This document shows, piece after piece, positions 27,665 to 36,634 of a DNA stretch of 64,000 nucleotides. The notes below the pieces were generated by a model. The model was not told where the DNA came from, made no database searches, and worked only from the letters and a program-made list of their open reading frames with translations. The stretch is from Micromonospora sp. MH99 (GTDB taxonomy: Bacteria; Actinomycetota; Actinomycetes; Mycobacteriales; Micromonosporaceae): assembly GCF_021442385.1 (NCBI RefSeq), contig NZ_MUZA01000023.1:1-64000 (forward strand), in the 5' to 3' direction. Positions within the stretch are counted from its first letter, which is position 1. Every line of letters starts with the position of its first letter. Both the position numbers and the translations under genes were made by a program.

Positions 27665-30196
27665 TCAGGAGGCGCCGTCGGCGCGCAGGCGGAAGACGTT
27701 CGACTCGGCCGAGTCGCGCAGCGACCCGAGCACCGCGCCGATCTTGTCCGCCGGCATCGGCTTGAAGAAGTGGTAGCCCTGCGCGGACGTGCAGCCCAGC
27801 TCGGCCAGGGCCAGCCGCTGCTCGGCCGTCTCCACCCCCTCGGCGACGACCCGCAGCCCCAGCTCGTGGGCGAGCCCGACAGTGGTCCGGACGATCGCCG
27901 CGGCCTCCGGCGAGTCGGCCATCCGGATCACGAACGAGCGGTCCACCTTCAACTCGTCCACGGCGATCCGGGTCAGGAAGGTCAACGAGGAGAAGCCGGT
28001 GCCGAAGTCGTCCACCGCGAGCTGCACACCCATCGACCGGAGGGTGGCGAGCACCTCGTCGATGATCTCCAGCTCGCTCATCACCACCGTCTCGGTGATC
28101 TCCAGGACCAGCCGGTGCGGCGGCACCTGATGTCGGCGCAGCGCGTCGGCGATCTCCGCCGGCAGGCGCGGGTCCAGCAGACTGCGCGCGGAGAGGTTGA
28201 CCGAGATCGGGACGTCCAGCCCCTCGCGGGCCCAGCCCGCGGCCACGCCGAGGGCCTTGTCCAGCACGTAGCGCGTGAATGTGCCGAGCTGCTCGCTGTT
28301 CTCCACCGGGCGGATGAAGTCGGCCGGGTTCAGCCAGCCGCGCCGGGGGTGCTGCCAGCGGATCAGCGCCTCCACGCCGGTGGGAGCGCCGGTGGCCAGG
28401 TCGACAGCCGGCTGCAACGCCAGCACCAACTGGTCGTCGACCTTCAGCGCCTCGCGCAACTCGGCCAGCAGGGCCAACTGGTCCGTGCTGGCCGCGTCCC
28501 GGGTGCTGTCGTACGCGGCGACGCTGCCGCCGCCCTCCTTGGCCTGGTACATCGCGATGTCCGCGCGGCGCAGCAGCTCGGTCAGGTCGGCGGTGCCGGC
28601 GTCGGCGACCACCACCCCGACGGAGACCTCGATGGACATCCGCACCCCGGCCACCTCGGTCGGCGCGGCCAGCCGCTCGGCGATCTCGCGAGCCTGGCGC
28701 AGGGCGTGCGCCATCGGCGCGGCCCGGTCACCGAGCACGGGGACCGAGGTGAGCAGCAGCGCGAACTCGTCGCCGCCGAGCCGGCCGAGCAGGTCACCGG
28801 GGCGGGCCAGCGCGCTGAGCCGATTGGCGGTCAGCCGCAGCAACTGGTCGCCGGCCGCGTGCCCGAGGGTGTCGTTGACTTCCTTGAACTGGTTGATGTC
28901 CAGCAGCAGCAACGCCACCGGGTGGTCGTGGGCGAGCTGCCGCAGCGACTGGTCGCCCTTGCCGAGCATCGCCGTACGGTTCGCCAGCCCTGTGAGCGGG
29001 TCGTGCACCGCCTCGTACGACGAACGGGCGGTGACCAGCCGCAGCTCACGATGGGTCGCAGCGTCGTGCAGGGCTGCGGCGAGCGCGTCGCCGAAGGCCG
29101 CCACCGCGTCCCGTTCCCGGGTCGCGGGTGGAGCGGAGCGCGGGAACCGGACCCGGAGCTGGCCTACCGGCGCGGCGCCCACCGACAGGGGACGGACCAA
29201 CTCGTACTCGTCGGGCTCCGACCGGTCCGGAGGGCCCACCTCACGGTCGAGCAGCTGGCCGCCGGCGTCTCCGCGGTAGCGGCGCCACCTGCCGTCGGCC
29301 CGGGCCACGTCGACATCGACCAGCTCGGCGTTGAACAGCGCCAGCGCGCCGGTCACCGCCGCGCTGGCCACGCCCCGCTCGTCGAGCTGGTTGAGGGCCG
29401 CCGTGGCCTCGGCGAAGGCACGCCACGTGCGGCGTTCCTGGTCCGCGCGCAGCCGGTAGCGGTAGGTCTGCTGCAGCAGCCAGAGCAACGGCGGGAGCAG
29501 CAGCAACCAGCGCGGGTCCAGCTCCAGCAGCGCGATCACGACCAGGCCGACCGCCACGTTGCCCACGAACATCAGCAGCTTGCCGCGCAGCGCGGCGAGC
29601 AGCGGCGGCCCGATGGGCAGCCCGTGCCGCAGGCCCAGCGTCACCCCACCGAGCCACGCGGTCACCAGGAGGTAGGTCACCGAGCCGGCGATCACGGCCA
29701 GCGCCAGCATCGGTGTCGGCGAGGCGAGCAGCGGATGCCCCAGGGCGGTGGTCACGGACACGGCCAGCGCCGACGCGGCGGTCAGCGACGCGGCGATCCG
29801 GACGATCTCCAGCGGCGGACGGCGGTCGCTGTGCAGCGACAGCGCCGTCCAGGCCAGCCCGGTGCCGAGCAGGGTGGCCGACGGCAGCCAGCCGGCCGGC
29901 GCGAGGTAGAGGCAGACGATCAGGGCGGCCTCGCCCCAGGTGATGCTGACCATGCCGGCGGAGCTGCGGAAGCGAAGCCGGGCGAGCTGGGCCACGGCGA
30001 GGACGGCGACGGCGATGCCGAAGCGGGCCGGTCCACCGAGCGGATCGTCGGACGGCAGCCCGGCCGGAAGGGTCAGACCGACCACGGCGGCTGCCAGAGC
30101 CGTCACCGTCACCGCGGTCGTCAGCACGAGCAGCCGGGCCGGCATGCCGTGCACCCCGAGCCGGTCGAACGGGTCGGCGCCCGCGCCGGAGGTCAT
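27665..30196 (-). CDS. membrane GGDEF-EAL protein (c-di-GMP turnover)
   Basis: 843 residues. About eight hydrophobic helices fill residues 18-250, then a linker domain to about 385. The diguanylate cyclase domain has an intact GGDEF at 474-478. The phosphodiesterase domain has intact EAL near 608, NLSARSLL, the ITE motif, [16 protein letters not shown] and AEGVET, so both activities could work in making and breaking cyclic di-GMP. The membrane part has no known sensor signature (no MHYT or PAS seen). ATG 30196 has GGGGGAGG just upstream. Single gene; the DUF255 gene follows after 40 bases. Confidence 0.92.
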   Translation of the reverse strand: MTSGAGADPFDRLGVHGMPARLLVLTTAVTVTALAAAVVGLTLPAGLPSDDPLGGPARFGIAVAVLAVAQLARLRFRSSAGMVSITWGEAALIVCLYLAPAGWLPSATLLGTGLAWTALSLHSDRRPPLEIVRIAASLTAASALAVSVTTALGHPLLASPTPMLALAVIAGSVTYLLVTAWLGGVTLGLRHGLPIGPPLLAALRGKLLMFVGNVAVGLVVIALLELDPRWLLLLPPLLWLLQQTYRYRLRADQERRTWRAFAEATAALNQLDERGVASAAVTGALALFNAELVDVDVARADGRWRRYRGDAGGQLLDREVGPPDRSEPDEYELVRPLSVGAAPVGQLRVRFPRSAPPATRERDAVAAFGDALAAALHDAATHRELRLVTARSSYEAVHDPLTGLANRTAMLGKGDQSLRQLAHDHPVALLLLDINQFKEVNDTLGHAAGDQLLRLTANRLSALARPGDLLGRLGGDEFALLLTSVPVLGDRAAPMAHALRQAREIAERLAAPTEVAGVRMSIEVSVGVVVADAGTADLTELLRRADIAMYQAKEGGGSVAAYDSTRDAASTDQLALLAELREALKVDDQLVLALQPAVDLATGAPTGVEALIRWQHPRRGWLNPADFIRPVENSEQLGTFTRYVLDKALGVAAGWAREGLDVPISVNLSARSLLDPRLPAEIADALRRHQVPPHRLVLEITETVVMSELEIIDEVLATLRSMGVQLAVDDFGTGFSSLTFLTRIAVDELKVDRSFVIRMADSPEAAAIVRTTVGLAHELGLRVVAEGVETAEQRLALAELGCTSAQGYHFFKPMPADKIGAVLGSLRDSAESNVFRLRADGAS

Positions 30197-30375
30197 CGAC
30201 CTCCCCCGTCAGCCGACCGACCGACGGTACGGCGGGCGGCCGGTGCTGTGACGGACATCGGCGCCCCCTCCCGCGCACGGCTCGGGGACTTTTGGTCCCC
30301 CCGGCGGAAGGCTAAGCCAAACCGGGTGGTCGCAACAGGGGTCCACCACCCGGTTCGGCGTGAATCATGCGCGGA

Positions 30376-30669
30376 CTACCCGTTCCGCTGCTGCTGGTGC
30401 CCATTGGGAGCGTGCGCGGATGAATCATGCGCGCTGGTCCCGTCTGTCGGATCGACGACTGAAGCGTCGGCCCTGGTCGCATCGGTCGACCGCCCCTGCT
30501 GGGGAAACCGGTCGGGCAGACGCCGCAGTCGAGCGTTCATGTTGCGGATCAGCAGGATGGTCGCGGCGGCCAGCAGCAGGATGAGGAAGAGACCCATCGG
30601 CCCGGCCAGGCCACCCGTGCGGGTGTCCCCGAAGTTGTTCTCCGCGAGCACCTGGGCAGCGGTCAGCAT
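30376..30669 (-). CDS. small single-pass membrane protein (Rv1083-like)
   Basis: 97 residues. One transmembrane helix at about 25-43 (GPMGLFLILLLAAATILLI) is followed by a basic stretch RNMNARLRRLPDRFP and a polar tail. Conserved next to mca in actinobacteria (from memory, Rv1083); function unknown. ATG 30669 has GGAGG six bases upstream. It lies 48 bases downstream of mca on the same strand. A 13-base direct repeat, tgaatcatgcgcg, occurs just after the stop (30361-30373) and again inside the last codons (30421-30433), exactly 60 bases apart. Confidence 0.8.
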   Translation of the reverse strand: MLTAAQVLAENNFGDTRTGGLAGPMGLFLILLLAAATILLIRNMNARLRRLPDRFPQQGRSTDATRADASVVDPTDGTSAHDSSAHAPNGHQQQRNG

Positions 30670-30717
30670 GACGTTCCTCCGATGTGCGATTGCCTACCAG
30701 GGTAGACCCGGCCGGAA

Positions 30718-31599
30718 TCAGCCCGCGTGCGCCGTCTCCCGCACACCGGCGAAGAGGTCGGACTCGGGCAGCGGGCTGTCCACCACCGTGCGCGCCAGCT
30801 CGAAATCCTCCGTCGGCCAGGCACGTTGCTGCAGCTCCATGGGCACCTGGAACCAGAAGCCGTCCGGGTCGACCTGGGTGGCGTGGGCGCGCAGCGCGTC
30901 GTCCCGGACGTGGAAGTATTCGGCGCAGTCCACCCGGGTGGTGATACGAGGGCCCTTGTCCGGGCGCTCGTCCCAGCGCTTGATCCAGTCCACGTACGGC
31001 GACTCGGCGCCGGTGCTGAGCACTGCCTCGTGCAGGGCCATGATCTTGGCCTTGGAGAAGCCGATGTCGTAGTAGAGCTTCAACGGCTGCCAGGGCGCGT
31101 CCAGCTCCGGGTAGCGCTCCGGGTCGCCGGCGGCCTCGAACGCGGCCACGCTCACCTTGTGGCACATGATGTGGTCGGGGTGCGGGTAGCCACCCTCCTC
31201 GTCGTACGTGGTCACGACGTGCGGACGGAACTCACGCATCAGGCGCACCAGCGGGCCGGCCGCCACCTCGACGTCCTGGAGGGCGAAGCAACCCTCGGGC
31301 AGCGGCGGCAGCGGGTCGCCCTCGGGCAGGCCGGAGTCGACGAACCCGAGCCAGGCCTGGTCGACACCGAGGATCGCCCGCGCGGCGTCCATCTCGGCAC
31401 GCCGGATCTCCGCGATGTTGGCCCAGACGTCGGGCCGGTCGAGCTTGGGGTTGAGCACGCTGCCGCGCTCGCCGCCGGTGCACGTCACCACCAGCACGTC
31501 CACCCCCTGGGCGACGTACTTCGCCATCGTCGCCGCACCCTTGCTCGACTCGTCGTCCGGGTGCGCGTGGACGGCCATGAGACGCAGCTGCTCTGCCAA
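30718..31599 (-). CDS. mca: mycothiol S-conjugate amidase
   Basis: 293 residues. Cleaves mycothiol-toxin conjugates to release a mercapturic acid and glucosaminyl-inositol. The zinc site is clear: HAHPDDES at residues 11-18 and HPDH in GGYPHPDHIMCH near 145. Also CTGGERGS and WLGFVDSGLPEGDPLPP, typical of Mca rather than of the deacetylase MshB. TTG 31599 is chosen from GAGGAG eight bases upstream and agreement with the known N-terminus (ELRLMAVHAHPDD). It is divergent from the DUF4307 gene and followed by the small membrane protein, the same set as Rv1081c-Rv1083. Confidence 0.95.
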   Translation of the reverse strand: MAEQLRLMAVHAHPDDESSKGAATMAKYVAQGVDVLVVTCTGGERGSVLNPKLDRPDVWANIAEIRRAEMDAARAILGVDQAWLGFVDSGLPEGDPLPPLPEGCFALQDVEVAAGPLVRLMREFRPHVVTTYDEEGGYPHPDHIMCHKVSVAAFEAAGDPERYPELDAPWQPLKLYYDIGFSKAKIMALHEAVLSTGAESPYVDWIKRWDERPDKGPRITTRVDCAEYFHVRDDALRAHATQVDPDGFWFQVPMELQQRAWPTEDFELARTVVDSPLPESDLFAGVRETAHAG

Positions 31600-31797
31600 C
31601 TTCGGCGCTCCTCGTCTGTGCCGGCCGGTGGACCCGACCGGGCTCGACCGGCTGACCTGCCGGGACCCTCCTCGCCCCGCTGCGAGTCGGCGCCGCGGGG
31701 CCCGACCTGCCATTCCTGCCGTTTGGCCGGGCTGGGAGGATGGGCTTCTGCCATTCTTGCCGATGCCGCCGACAACAACGCCAGGAGATACCCGCCG

Positions 31798-32238
31798 GTG
31801 ACCGAGACGCACGCCACAATTTCGCCGGGCACGCCGGTCTTCCCCGCCGGGCGCTACGGGCGCCGCCGGGCGCCCGGCAACGGCCGCCGTCGTACGCTGC
31901 TGGCGGCGCTGGTGCTCCTGGTGCTGGTGGCGGTGCTGAGCCTGATCTCGCTGCGGCTCTACCGGCAGTACGGCGACCCCGTCTACGACGCCCAGGTGAT
32001 CACGTACACCGACATCACGGACAGCCAGGTGTTCGTCGACTTCCGGGTGACCGTGCCGCCGGGCGGATCGGCGGTCTGCGTGCTGCGCGCCCGGGACCGC
32101 GCCGGCGTGGAGGTGGCCCGCGAGGACGTCACGGTGAGCGCCGCACCCGGCGACCGGCACGTCACCACCCGGCACCGTCTGAGCACCTCCGCCCGACCGT
32201 TCATCGGCGAGGTGCTGCGCTGTCGGGCCCCTGCCTGA
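31798..32238 (+). CDS. DUF4307 membrane protein
   Basis: 146 residues. A cytoplasmic, Arg-rich N-terminus, one transmembrane helix (LLAALVLLVLVAVLSLISLRLY), then an extracytoplasmic beta domain with YDAQVITYTDITDSQVFVDF. This is the DUF4307 family, nearly always next to mca and greA in actinobacteria (Rv1081c). Function unknown. GTG 31798 has AGGAGA nine bases upstream. Confidence 0.85.
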   Translation: MTETHATISPGTPVFPAGRYGRRRAPGNGRRRTLLAALVLLVLVAVLSLISLRLYRQYGDPVYDAQVITYTDITDSQVFVDFRVTVPPGGSAVCVLRARDRAGVEVAREDVTVSAAPGDRHVTTRHRLSTSARPFIGEVLRCRAPA

Positions 32239-32406
32239 GCTGCGGAAACGTCATCCCGCAACGCCCCCGGGCAACCCGTCGCGGCGGGTCGACCGCGAGT
32301 GCCGGATGCGGACACCGACGGTGATCGCCGACACGCTGTGTCGTACCGCACTGGTAACTTGGTAGTTCACCTGTCAGCCAGCCACGCACAACTGAGGAGA
32401 ACGCCT

Positions 32407-32904
32407 GTGTCCACTGGCAACGAGGCGCCCGCCACCTGGCTGTCCCAGGACGCGTACGACCGCCTCCAGGCCGAGCTCGACGAGCACATCGCCAACCGTC
32501 CGGCGATCGCAGCCGAGATCAACGCTCGGCGCGAGGAGGGCGACCTGCGCGAGAACGGCGGCTACCACGCCGCCCGCGAGGAGCAGGGCAAGGCCGAGGG
32601 TCGCATCCGCTACCTGCAGGAACTGCTGCGTACCGCAAAGGTCGGCGAGGCCCCGTCGGCGGACGCGGTGTCGCCCGGCATGGTCGTGACGATCTACTTC
32701 GACGACGACGCCGACGACACCGAGACCTTCCTGCTCGGCTCCCGGGAGATCGCCGCCACCACCGACCTCACCGTCTACAGCCCCGAGTCGGCGCTCGGCA
32801 AGGCGATCCTGGGTGGCCGTTCCGGGCAGACCTGCACCTACACGGCCCCGAGCGGCGCCGACATCAAGGTGACAGTGGTCAGCTTCGAGCCGTTCTCCGG
32901 CTGA
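32407..32904 (+). CDS. greA: transcription elongation factor GreA
   Basis: 165 residues. It rescues backtracked RNA polymerase by stimulating transcript cleavage. The N-terminal coiled coil shows WLSQDAYDRLQAELDEHIA and the tip acidic motif INARREEGDLRENGGYHAAREEQ with the conserved D and E. The C-terminal FKBP-like domain ends ESALGKAILGGRSGQTCTY. GTG 32407 has GAGGAG seven bases upstream. Convergent with ilvA over a shared terminator. Confidence 0.96.
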   Translation: MSTGNEAPATWLSQDAYDRLQAELDEHIANRPAIAAEINARREEGDLRENGGYHAAREEQGKAEGRIRYLQELLRTAKVGEAPSADAVSPGMVVTIYFDDDADDTETFLLGSREIAATTDLTVYSPESALGKAILGGRSGQTCTYTAPSGADIKVTVVSFEPFSG

Positions 32905-32974
32905 GCGTTCACCGGCTCCGTGCCGCGGTCACCGAGCCGCCTTTCCGGGCACCTGAGCGCCGTTCGACGTGTGC

Positions 32975-33018
32975 CGCCGCCGAGGCGTGACACCCACCCG
33001 TGTCACGCCTCGGCGGCG
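32975..33018. terminator. 19-base-pair hairpin shared by greA and ilvA, overlapping the ilvA stop
   Basis: 32975-32993 and 33000-33018 are perfect inverted repeats with a 6-base loop. The right arm contains the TGA of ilvA (33005-33003) and its last four codons, so the terminator is partly coding. It lies 70 bases after greA. Confidence 0.85.
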
Positions 33019-34223
33019 AAGACCACCTGATAGCCACTGGCTCGCAACGCGCTGATCAGCGTGTCGGAGTGCTCCACACCACGGGTCTCCACCGACAGCG
33101 CCACCTCGACCTCGCCGAGGCCCAGGTGCGGATTGGCCCGCTGGTGTTCCACGTCCACCACGTTGGCCCGGTGCTCGGCGATCTGGCTGAGCAGCGAGGC
33201 GAGCTGCCCCGGCCGGTCCGAGCAGCGCACCGTCACCCGCAGGTAGCGGCCGGCGGCCGCCAGACCGTGCTCGATCACCCGCATCATCAGCAGGGGGTCG
33301 ATGTTGCCGCCGGAGAGCACGGCGACCACTGGCGTCTCCACCTCCACCACGCCGGCCAGGAGCGCGGCCACGCCGACCGCCCCGGCCGGCTCGACGACCT
33401 GCTTGCCGCGCTCCAACAGCATCAGCAGGGCCCGGGAGATGTCCTCCTCCGTGACCGTGACGATCTCGTCGACGAGCTTGCGGACATGGTTGAACGTGAT
33501 CTCCCCCGGCCGCCCGACCGCGATGCCGTCCGCGATCGTGGCGAAGGCGGGCAGCCGGACCGGTTCCCCGGCCAGCAGGGAGGGCGGGAAGGCCGCCGCG
33601 CCGGCCGCCTGGACGCCGATGATGCGGACGTCCGGCCGCAGTGCCTTGGCTGCCACCGCCATGCCGGAGATCAGGCCGCCGCCGCCCACCCCGGTGATGA
33701 TCGTGCGCACCTCGGGGCACTGTTCGAGGATCTCCAACGCCACCGTGCCCTGCCCGGCGATCACGTCCCGGTGGTCGAACGGGTGGATGAGCACCGCGCC
33801 GGTGCGCTCGGCGTACGTCTGCGCCGCCACCAGCGACTCGTCGACCGTGTTGCCGGCCAGTTCGACCTGCGCGCCGTACCCCTTGGTGGCGGCGACCTTC
33901 GGCAGCGGCGCGTTGACCGGCATGAAGACCGTCGCGTGCGTGCCGACCAGCCCGGCGGCGAGAGCGACGCCCTGCGCGTGGTTACCGGCGCTCGCCGCGA
34001 CCACGCCCCGTTCGCGCTCGGCCGCCGACAGCCGGGAGATCCGCACGTACGCGCCGCGGACCTTGTACGAGCCGGCGCGCTGCACGTTCTCGCACTTGAG
34101 CCAGGTCGGGCCGCCCAGTGCCGCGCTCAGTGGCCGGGAGGGCTCCAGCGGGGTGGTCCGGACGACGTCGGCGAGCAGTTTCCGCGCAGCCTGTACGTCG
34201 TCGAGGCCGACCAGTTCCGTCAT
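33003..34223 (-). CDS. ilvA: threonine ammonia-lyase
   Basis: 406 residues. PLP enzyme that turns threonine into 2-oxobutyrate for isoleucine. The PLP lysine is K54 in QRAGSYKVRGA; SAGNHAQGVA, the GVGGGGLISG phosphate loop near 175 and VLSGGNIDP are intact. Residues from about 330 form one ACT domain (LRVTVRCSDRPGQLASLLSQIA), the short type with a single regulatory domain. ATG 34223 lacks a ribosome site; a CACGAT box seven bases upstream may give a leaderless transcript, but its first base is atypical. The last codons lie in the terminator shared with greA. Confidence 0.94.
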   Translation of the reverse strand: MTELVGLDDVQAARKLLADVVRTTPLEPSRPLSAALGGPTWLKCENVQRAGSYKVRGAYVRISRLSAAERERGVVAASAGNHAQGVALAAGLVGTHATVFMPVNAPLPKVAATKGYGAQVELAGNTVDESLVAAQTYAERTGAVLIHPFDHRDVIAGQGTVALEILEQCPEVRTIITGVGGGGLISGMAVAAKALRPDVRIIGVQAAGAAAFPPSLLAGEPVRLPAFATIADGIAVGRPGEITFNHVRKLVDEIVTVTEEDISRALLMLLERGKQVVEPAGAVGVAALLAGVVEVETPVVAVLSGGNIDPLLMMRVIEHGLAAAGRYLRVTVRCSDRPGQLASLLSQIAEHRANVVDVEHQRANPHLGLGEVEVALSVETRGVEHSDTLISALRASGYQVVFAAEA

Positions 34224-34273
34224 GCCCCAGATCGTGCCACCCGGCTCCGGCCTCCCCTGCGGCGACACCGGGT

Positions 34274-34349
34274 TGATCCACTCGACGTCCCCGAGGTGGC
34301 GGTGTCAACCGCGCCCCGACACCGCCACCTCGGCGATCCCGAGTGGATC
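34274..34349. repeat. long palindrome with 32-base arms
   Basis: The arms 34274-34305 and 34318-34349 (outer gatccactcg / cgagtggatc, inner ccgaggtggcggtgtc and its complement) pair with a few central mismatches around a 12-base loop. The right end includes the stop codon of the DUF4328 gene. It lies between tandem minus-strand genes and may terminate the upstream one. Confidence 0.85.
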
Positions 34350-35166
34350 ACGGCGTCGCCGGCCACACCGGGGCCGCTGGCCACACCGGGGCGGTCGGCC
34401 ACACCGGGGCGGCGCGGGCGATCCGGGCCTCCTGCGCGGCGGAGATCCGGTGGATCAGCACGATCAGCGTCACCGCGGCGATCGCGCAGCCCAGCGCGGG
34501 CAGGCTGTTGCGGAGCAGGGAGTCGCCGTAGTAGTCGACGTACGCCTGGTAGCCGGCGTCGGTGGACGGGGTCTCCGGCAGCTGCTCGTACGCCCGATCG
34601 TCCAGGCGGCTGCTCACCCGGTCGCCGACGCTGAACAGCAGCCAGGCACACCACCAGACGACCACGAGCGTCGGCGTGAACCGCCGCCAGAGGCTGTCCC
34701 GCGCCACGTTGGCCACGACCCGGGCCGGCACCACGAAGTTCGCGAAGGGCACCAGCCAGCCGGCGATCGCCCAACCGGCCCCGAGCGTCGGCAGCGCACC
34801 GGGGAAGGCGTCGGTGTTCTTCCGCGTCCGCCACGTCCAGATGATCACCAGTACGGCGGCGGTGAGCTGCGCCACCAGCATGAGCAGCGACAGCAGCCCT
34901 CCGATGAGCAGCGGGCCGAGCAGCAGGTCCGCATCGTCGTTGGCCCTGGCCTGCCGGGCCATCGCCATCCCGATCAGCGGGGACAGCGCCACCACCAGGT
35001 AGAGCACGGCGGTCGCGCCGACGGCGATGTTCGCGGCCAGGCCGATCCCGCGTACGCGGTAGGTCGGCAGGCCCGGCGTGACGGCGGGCTGGCCCAGCGG
35101 CGTGTGGCAGCGCTGGCAGTCGTTGTGCTCGGGGGACGTGGGGTCCCCGCAGGTCTGGCAGCGCAT
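34348..35166 (-). CDS. zinc-ribbon DUF4328 membrane protein
   Basis: 272 residues. An N-terminal zinc ribbon (CQTC at 3-6, CQRC at 17-20) is followed by about five membrane segments. The DUF4328 core GWAIAGWLVPFANFVVPARV lies near residues 130-150 and TRKNTDAFPGA precedes it. The C-terminus is a small repeat, APVWPTAPVWPAAPVWP, encoded by three copies of a 17-18-base unit at about 34365-34415. Function unknown. ATG 35166 has GGGGGA upstream. Its stop lies in the long palindrome. Confidence 0.85.
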   Translation of the reverse strand: MRCQTCGDPTSPEHNDCQRCHTPLGQPAVTPGLPTYRVRGIGLAANIAVGATAVLYLVVALSPLIGMAMARQARANDDADLLLGPLLIGGLLSLLMLVAQLTAAVLVIIWTWRTRKNTDAFPGALPTLGAGWAIAGWLVPFANFVVPARVVANVARDSLWRRFTPTLVVVWWCAWLLFSVGDRVSSRLDDRAYEQLPETPSTDAGYQAYVDYYGDSLLRNSLPALGCAIAAVTLIVLIHRISAAQEARIARAAPVWPTAPVWPAAPVWPATP

Positions 35167-35212
35167 TGGTGTCCCCCGGGTCCGCGCGACGTTGCGCGGA
35201 CACCGTAGACGA

Positions 35213-36616
35213 TCATGCGGTGGCCGGCGACCCCGTTCCGACGACGGGGTAGCCGGGGGCGTGCCGCGGCCACGGGGCGGCCATCTCGAACTGACCGGCC
35301 ACGCCGAGCAGCAGCAGCTCCGAGCCGGGCGGGCCGACGATCTGGACGGCTACCGGCAGGCCGTCCGGCCGGCGGCCCACCGGCACCACGATCGCCGGCA
35401 GGCCGGCGATGTTCCACGGCGCGGCGTACGGGGCGTACCGGATGTTGGCCGACATGTTCGCCCGCCAGGACCGCTCGGACCAGCGCCCGGCCTCCGGCGG
35501 CGCGCTGGCCAGCGCGGGGGTGAGCAGCAGGTCGACCGAGTGGTCGGTGAAGAAGTCGACCGACCGCTGCCGCCAGGCGGCCCGGTCGGCCTCCCGGACG
35601 TAACCGCGACGCTGCGCCCACTCGCCCAGCGCGACGTGCCGCCGGGTACGGCGCTGGAGGCCGCGTCGGTCCAGCCCGGCGGCCCGGACGTCGGTGGCGG
35701 CCGCGGCGAACCAGGTGGCGATGCCCTGCAGGCCCAGGGCCGTGGGATAGACCGGATCGGCCGGCACGGTGTCGTGCCCGGCGGCGGCGAGCAGCCGGCC
35801 TGCGGTGGCCACCGCGTCCCGGTTGGGCGCGTCCGGGGAGACGCCCCGCACCGGGGAGCGCAGTGAGACACCGACCCGCAGCCGCTGCGGCGGGACCAGC
35901 TTCTCCGCTCGCCGGCCGGCGAGCACCGAGAAGCCGACCGCGGCATCCGCGACGGTGCTGGTCAACATGCCGTGCTCGGTGAGGCCGAACCAGTCGTCCG
36001 CGCCGAGCTGGCAGGGCACCACGCCCCGGCCGGGCTTGAGGCCGACCAGGCCGCAGCAGGCCGCCGGGATCCGGATCGAGCCGAGCCCGTCGTTGCCGTG
36101 CGCGATCGGCACCAGGCCGGCGGCGACCGCGGCGGCGGCGCCGCCCGAAGAGCCACCGGGGGTACGCGTGTTGTCCCACGGGTTGCGGGTCACCGCGCTG
36201 TCGTCGTCGGTGAGTGCCCACAGCCCCAGCTCCGGCATCCGGGTGACGCCGAGGATCACCGCGCCGGCGCCGCGCAGCCGACGCACCACCTCGTGGTCGG
36301 CCTCGGCGACGTCGGTCCGTACGGCTGCCGACCCGTTCCAGGTGGGCAGGCCGGCGACCGGGGTGTTCTCCTTGACCGCCACCGGCACCCCGGCCAGGGG
36401 GAGGTTGGCCAGGTCCTCCTGCTCGTCGACCTTCTCGGCCTCGGTGATCGCCTCGCCGCCGCGAACGGCGCGGAAGGCGGCCAGCTCGCGGTCGGCCGAG
36501 GCGATGTACTCCAGGTGGTCGGCGACGACCTGGGTGGCCGAGACGTCGCCCCGGCGTACGCCCCGGGCGATCTGCTTGGCGGTCGCCCCGACCCAGGTCG
36601 CCATGATGTCCTGCAC
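35213..36616 (-). CDS. amidase signature enzyme
   Basis: 467 residues. The Ser-cisSer-Lys triad is visible: Lys in VAVKENTPV near residue 80, cis-Ser in RTPGGSSGGAAAA near 152 and the nucleophile Ser in NDGLGSIRIPA near 176. Substrate unknown; the family ranges from GatA to nonspecific amidases, and this one lacks GatB/C partners. The start is decided by the ribosome site: GGGGAGG abuts ATG 36622 with no spacer but lies six bases before GTG 36616, so GTG is preferred. It follows metB by 18 bases and is probably co-transcribed. Confidence 0.9.
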   Translation of the reverse strand: MQDIMATWVGATAKQIARGVRRGDVSATQVVADHLEYIASADRELAAFRAVRGGEAITEAEKVDEQEDLANLPLAGVPVAVKENTPVAGLPTWNGSAAVRTDVAEADHEVVRRLRGAGAVILGVTRMPELGLWALTDDDSAVTRNPWDNTRTPGGSSGGAAAAVAAGLVPIAHGNDGLGSIRIPAACCGLVGLKPGRGVVPCQLGADDWFGLTEHGMLTSTVADAAVGFSVLAGRRAEKLVPPQRLRVGVSLRSPVRGVSPDAPNRDAVATAGRLLAAAGHDTVPADPVYPTALGLQGIATWFAAAATDVRAAGLDRRGLQRRTRRHVALGEWAQRRGYVREADRAAWRQRSVDFFTDHSVDLLLTPALASAPPEAGRWSERSWRANMSANIRYAPYAAPWNIAGLPAIVVPVGRRPDGLPVAVQIVGPPGSELLLLGVAGQFEMAAPWPRHAPGYPVVGTGSPATA

Positions 36617-36634
36617 GGCCATCCTCCCCAGCGG

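Noticed and set aside
27770..31072. 1100-codon plus-strand open frame opposite the GGDEF-EAL gene, the small membrane gene and mca
   Set aside because: It spans three clear minus-strand genes and two intergenic regions, with shadow-type composition.
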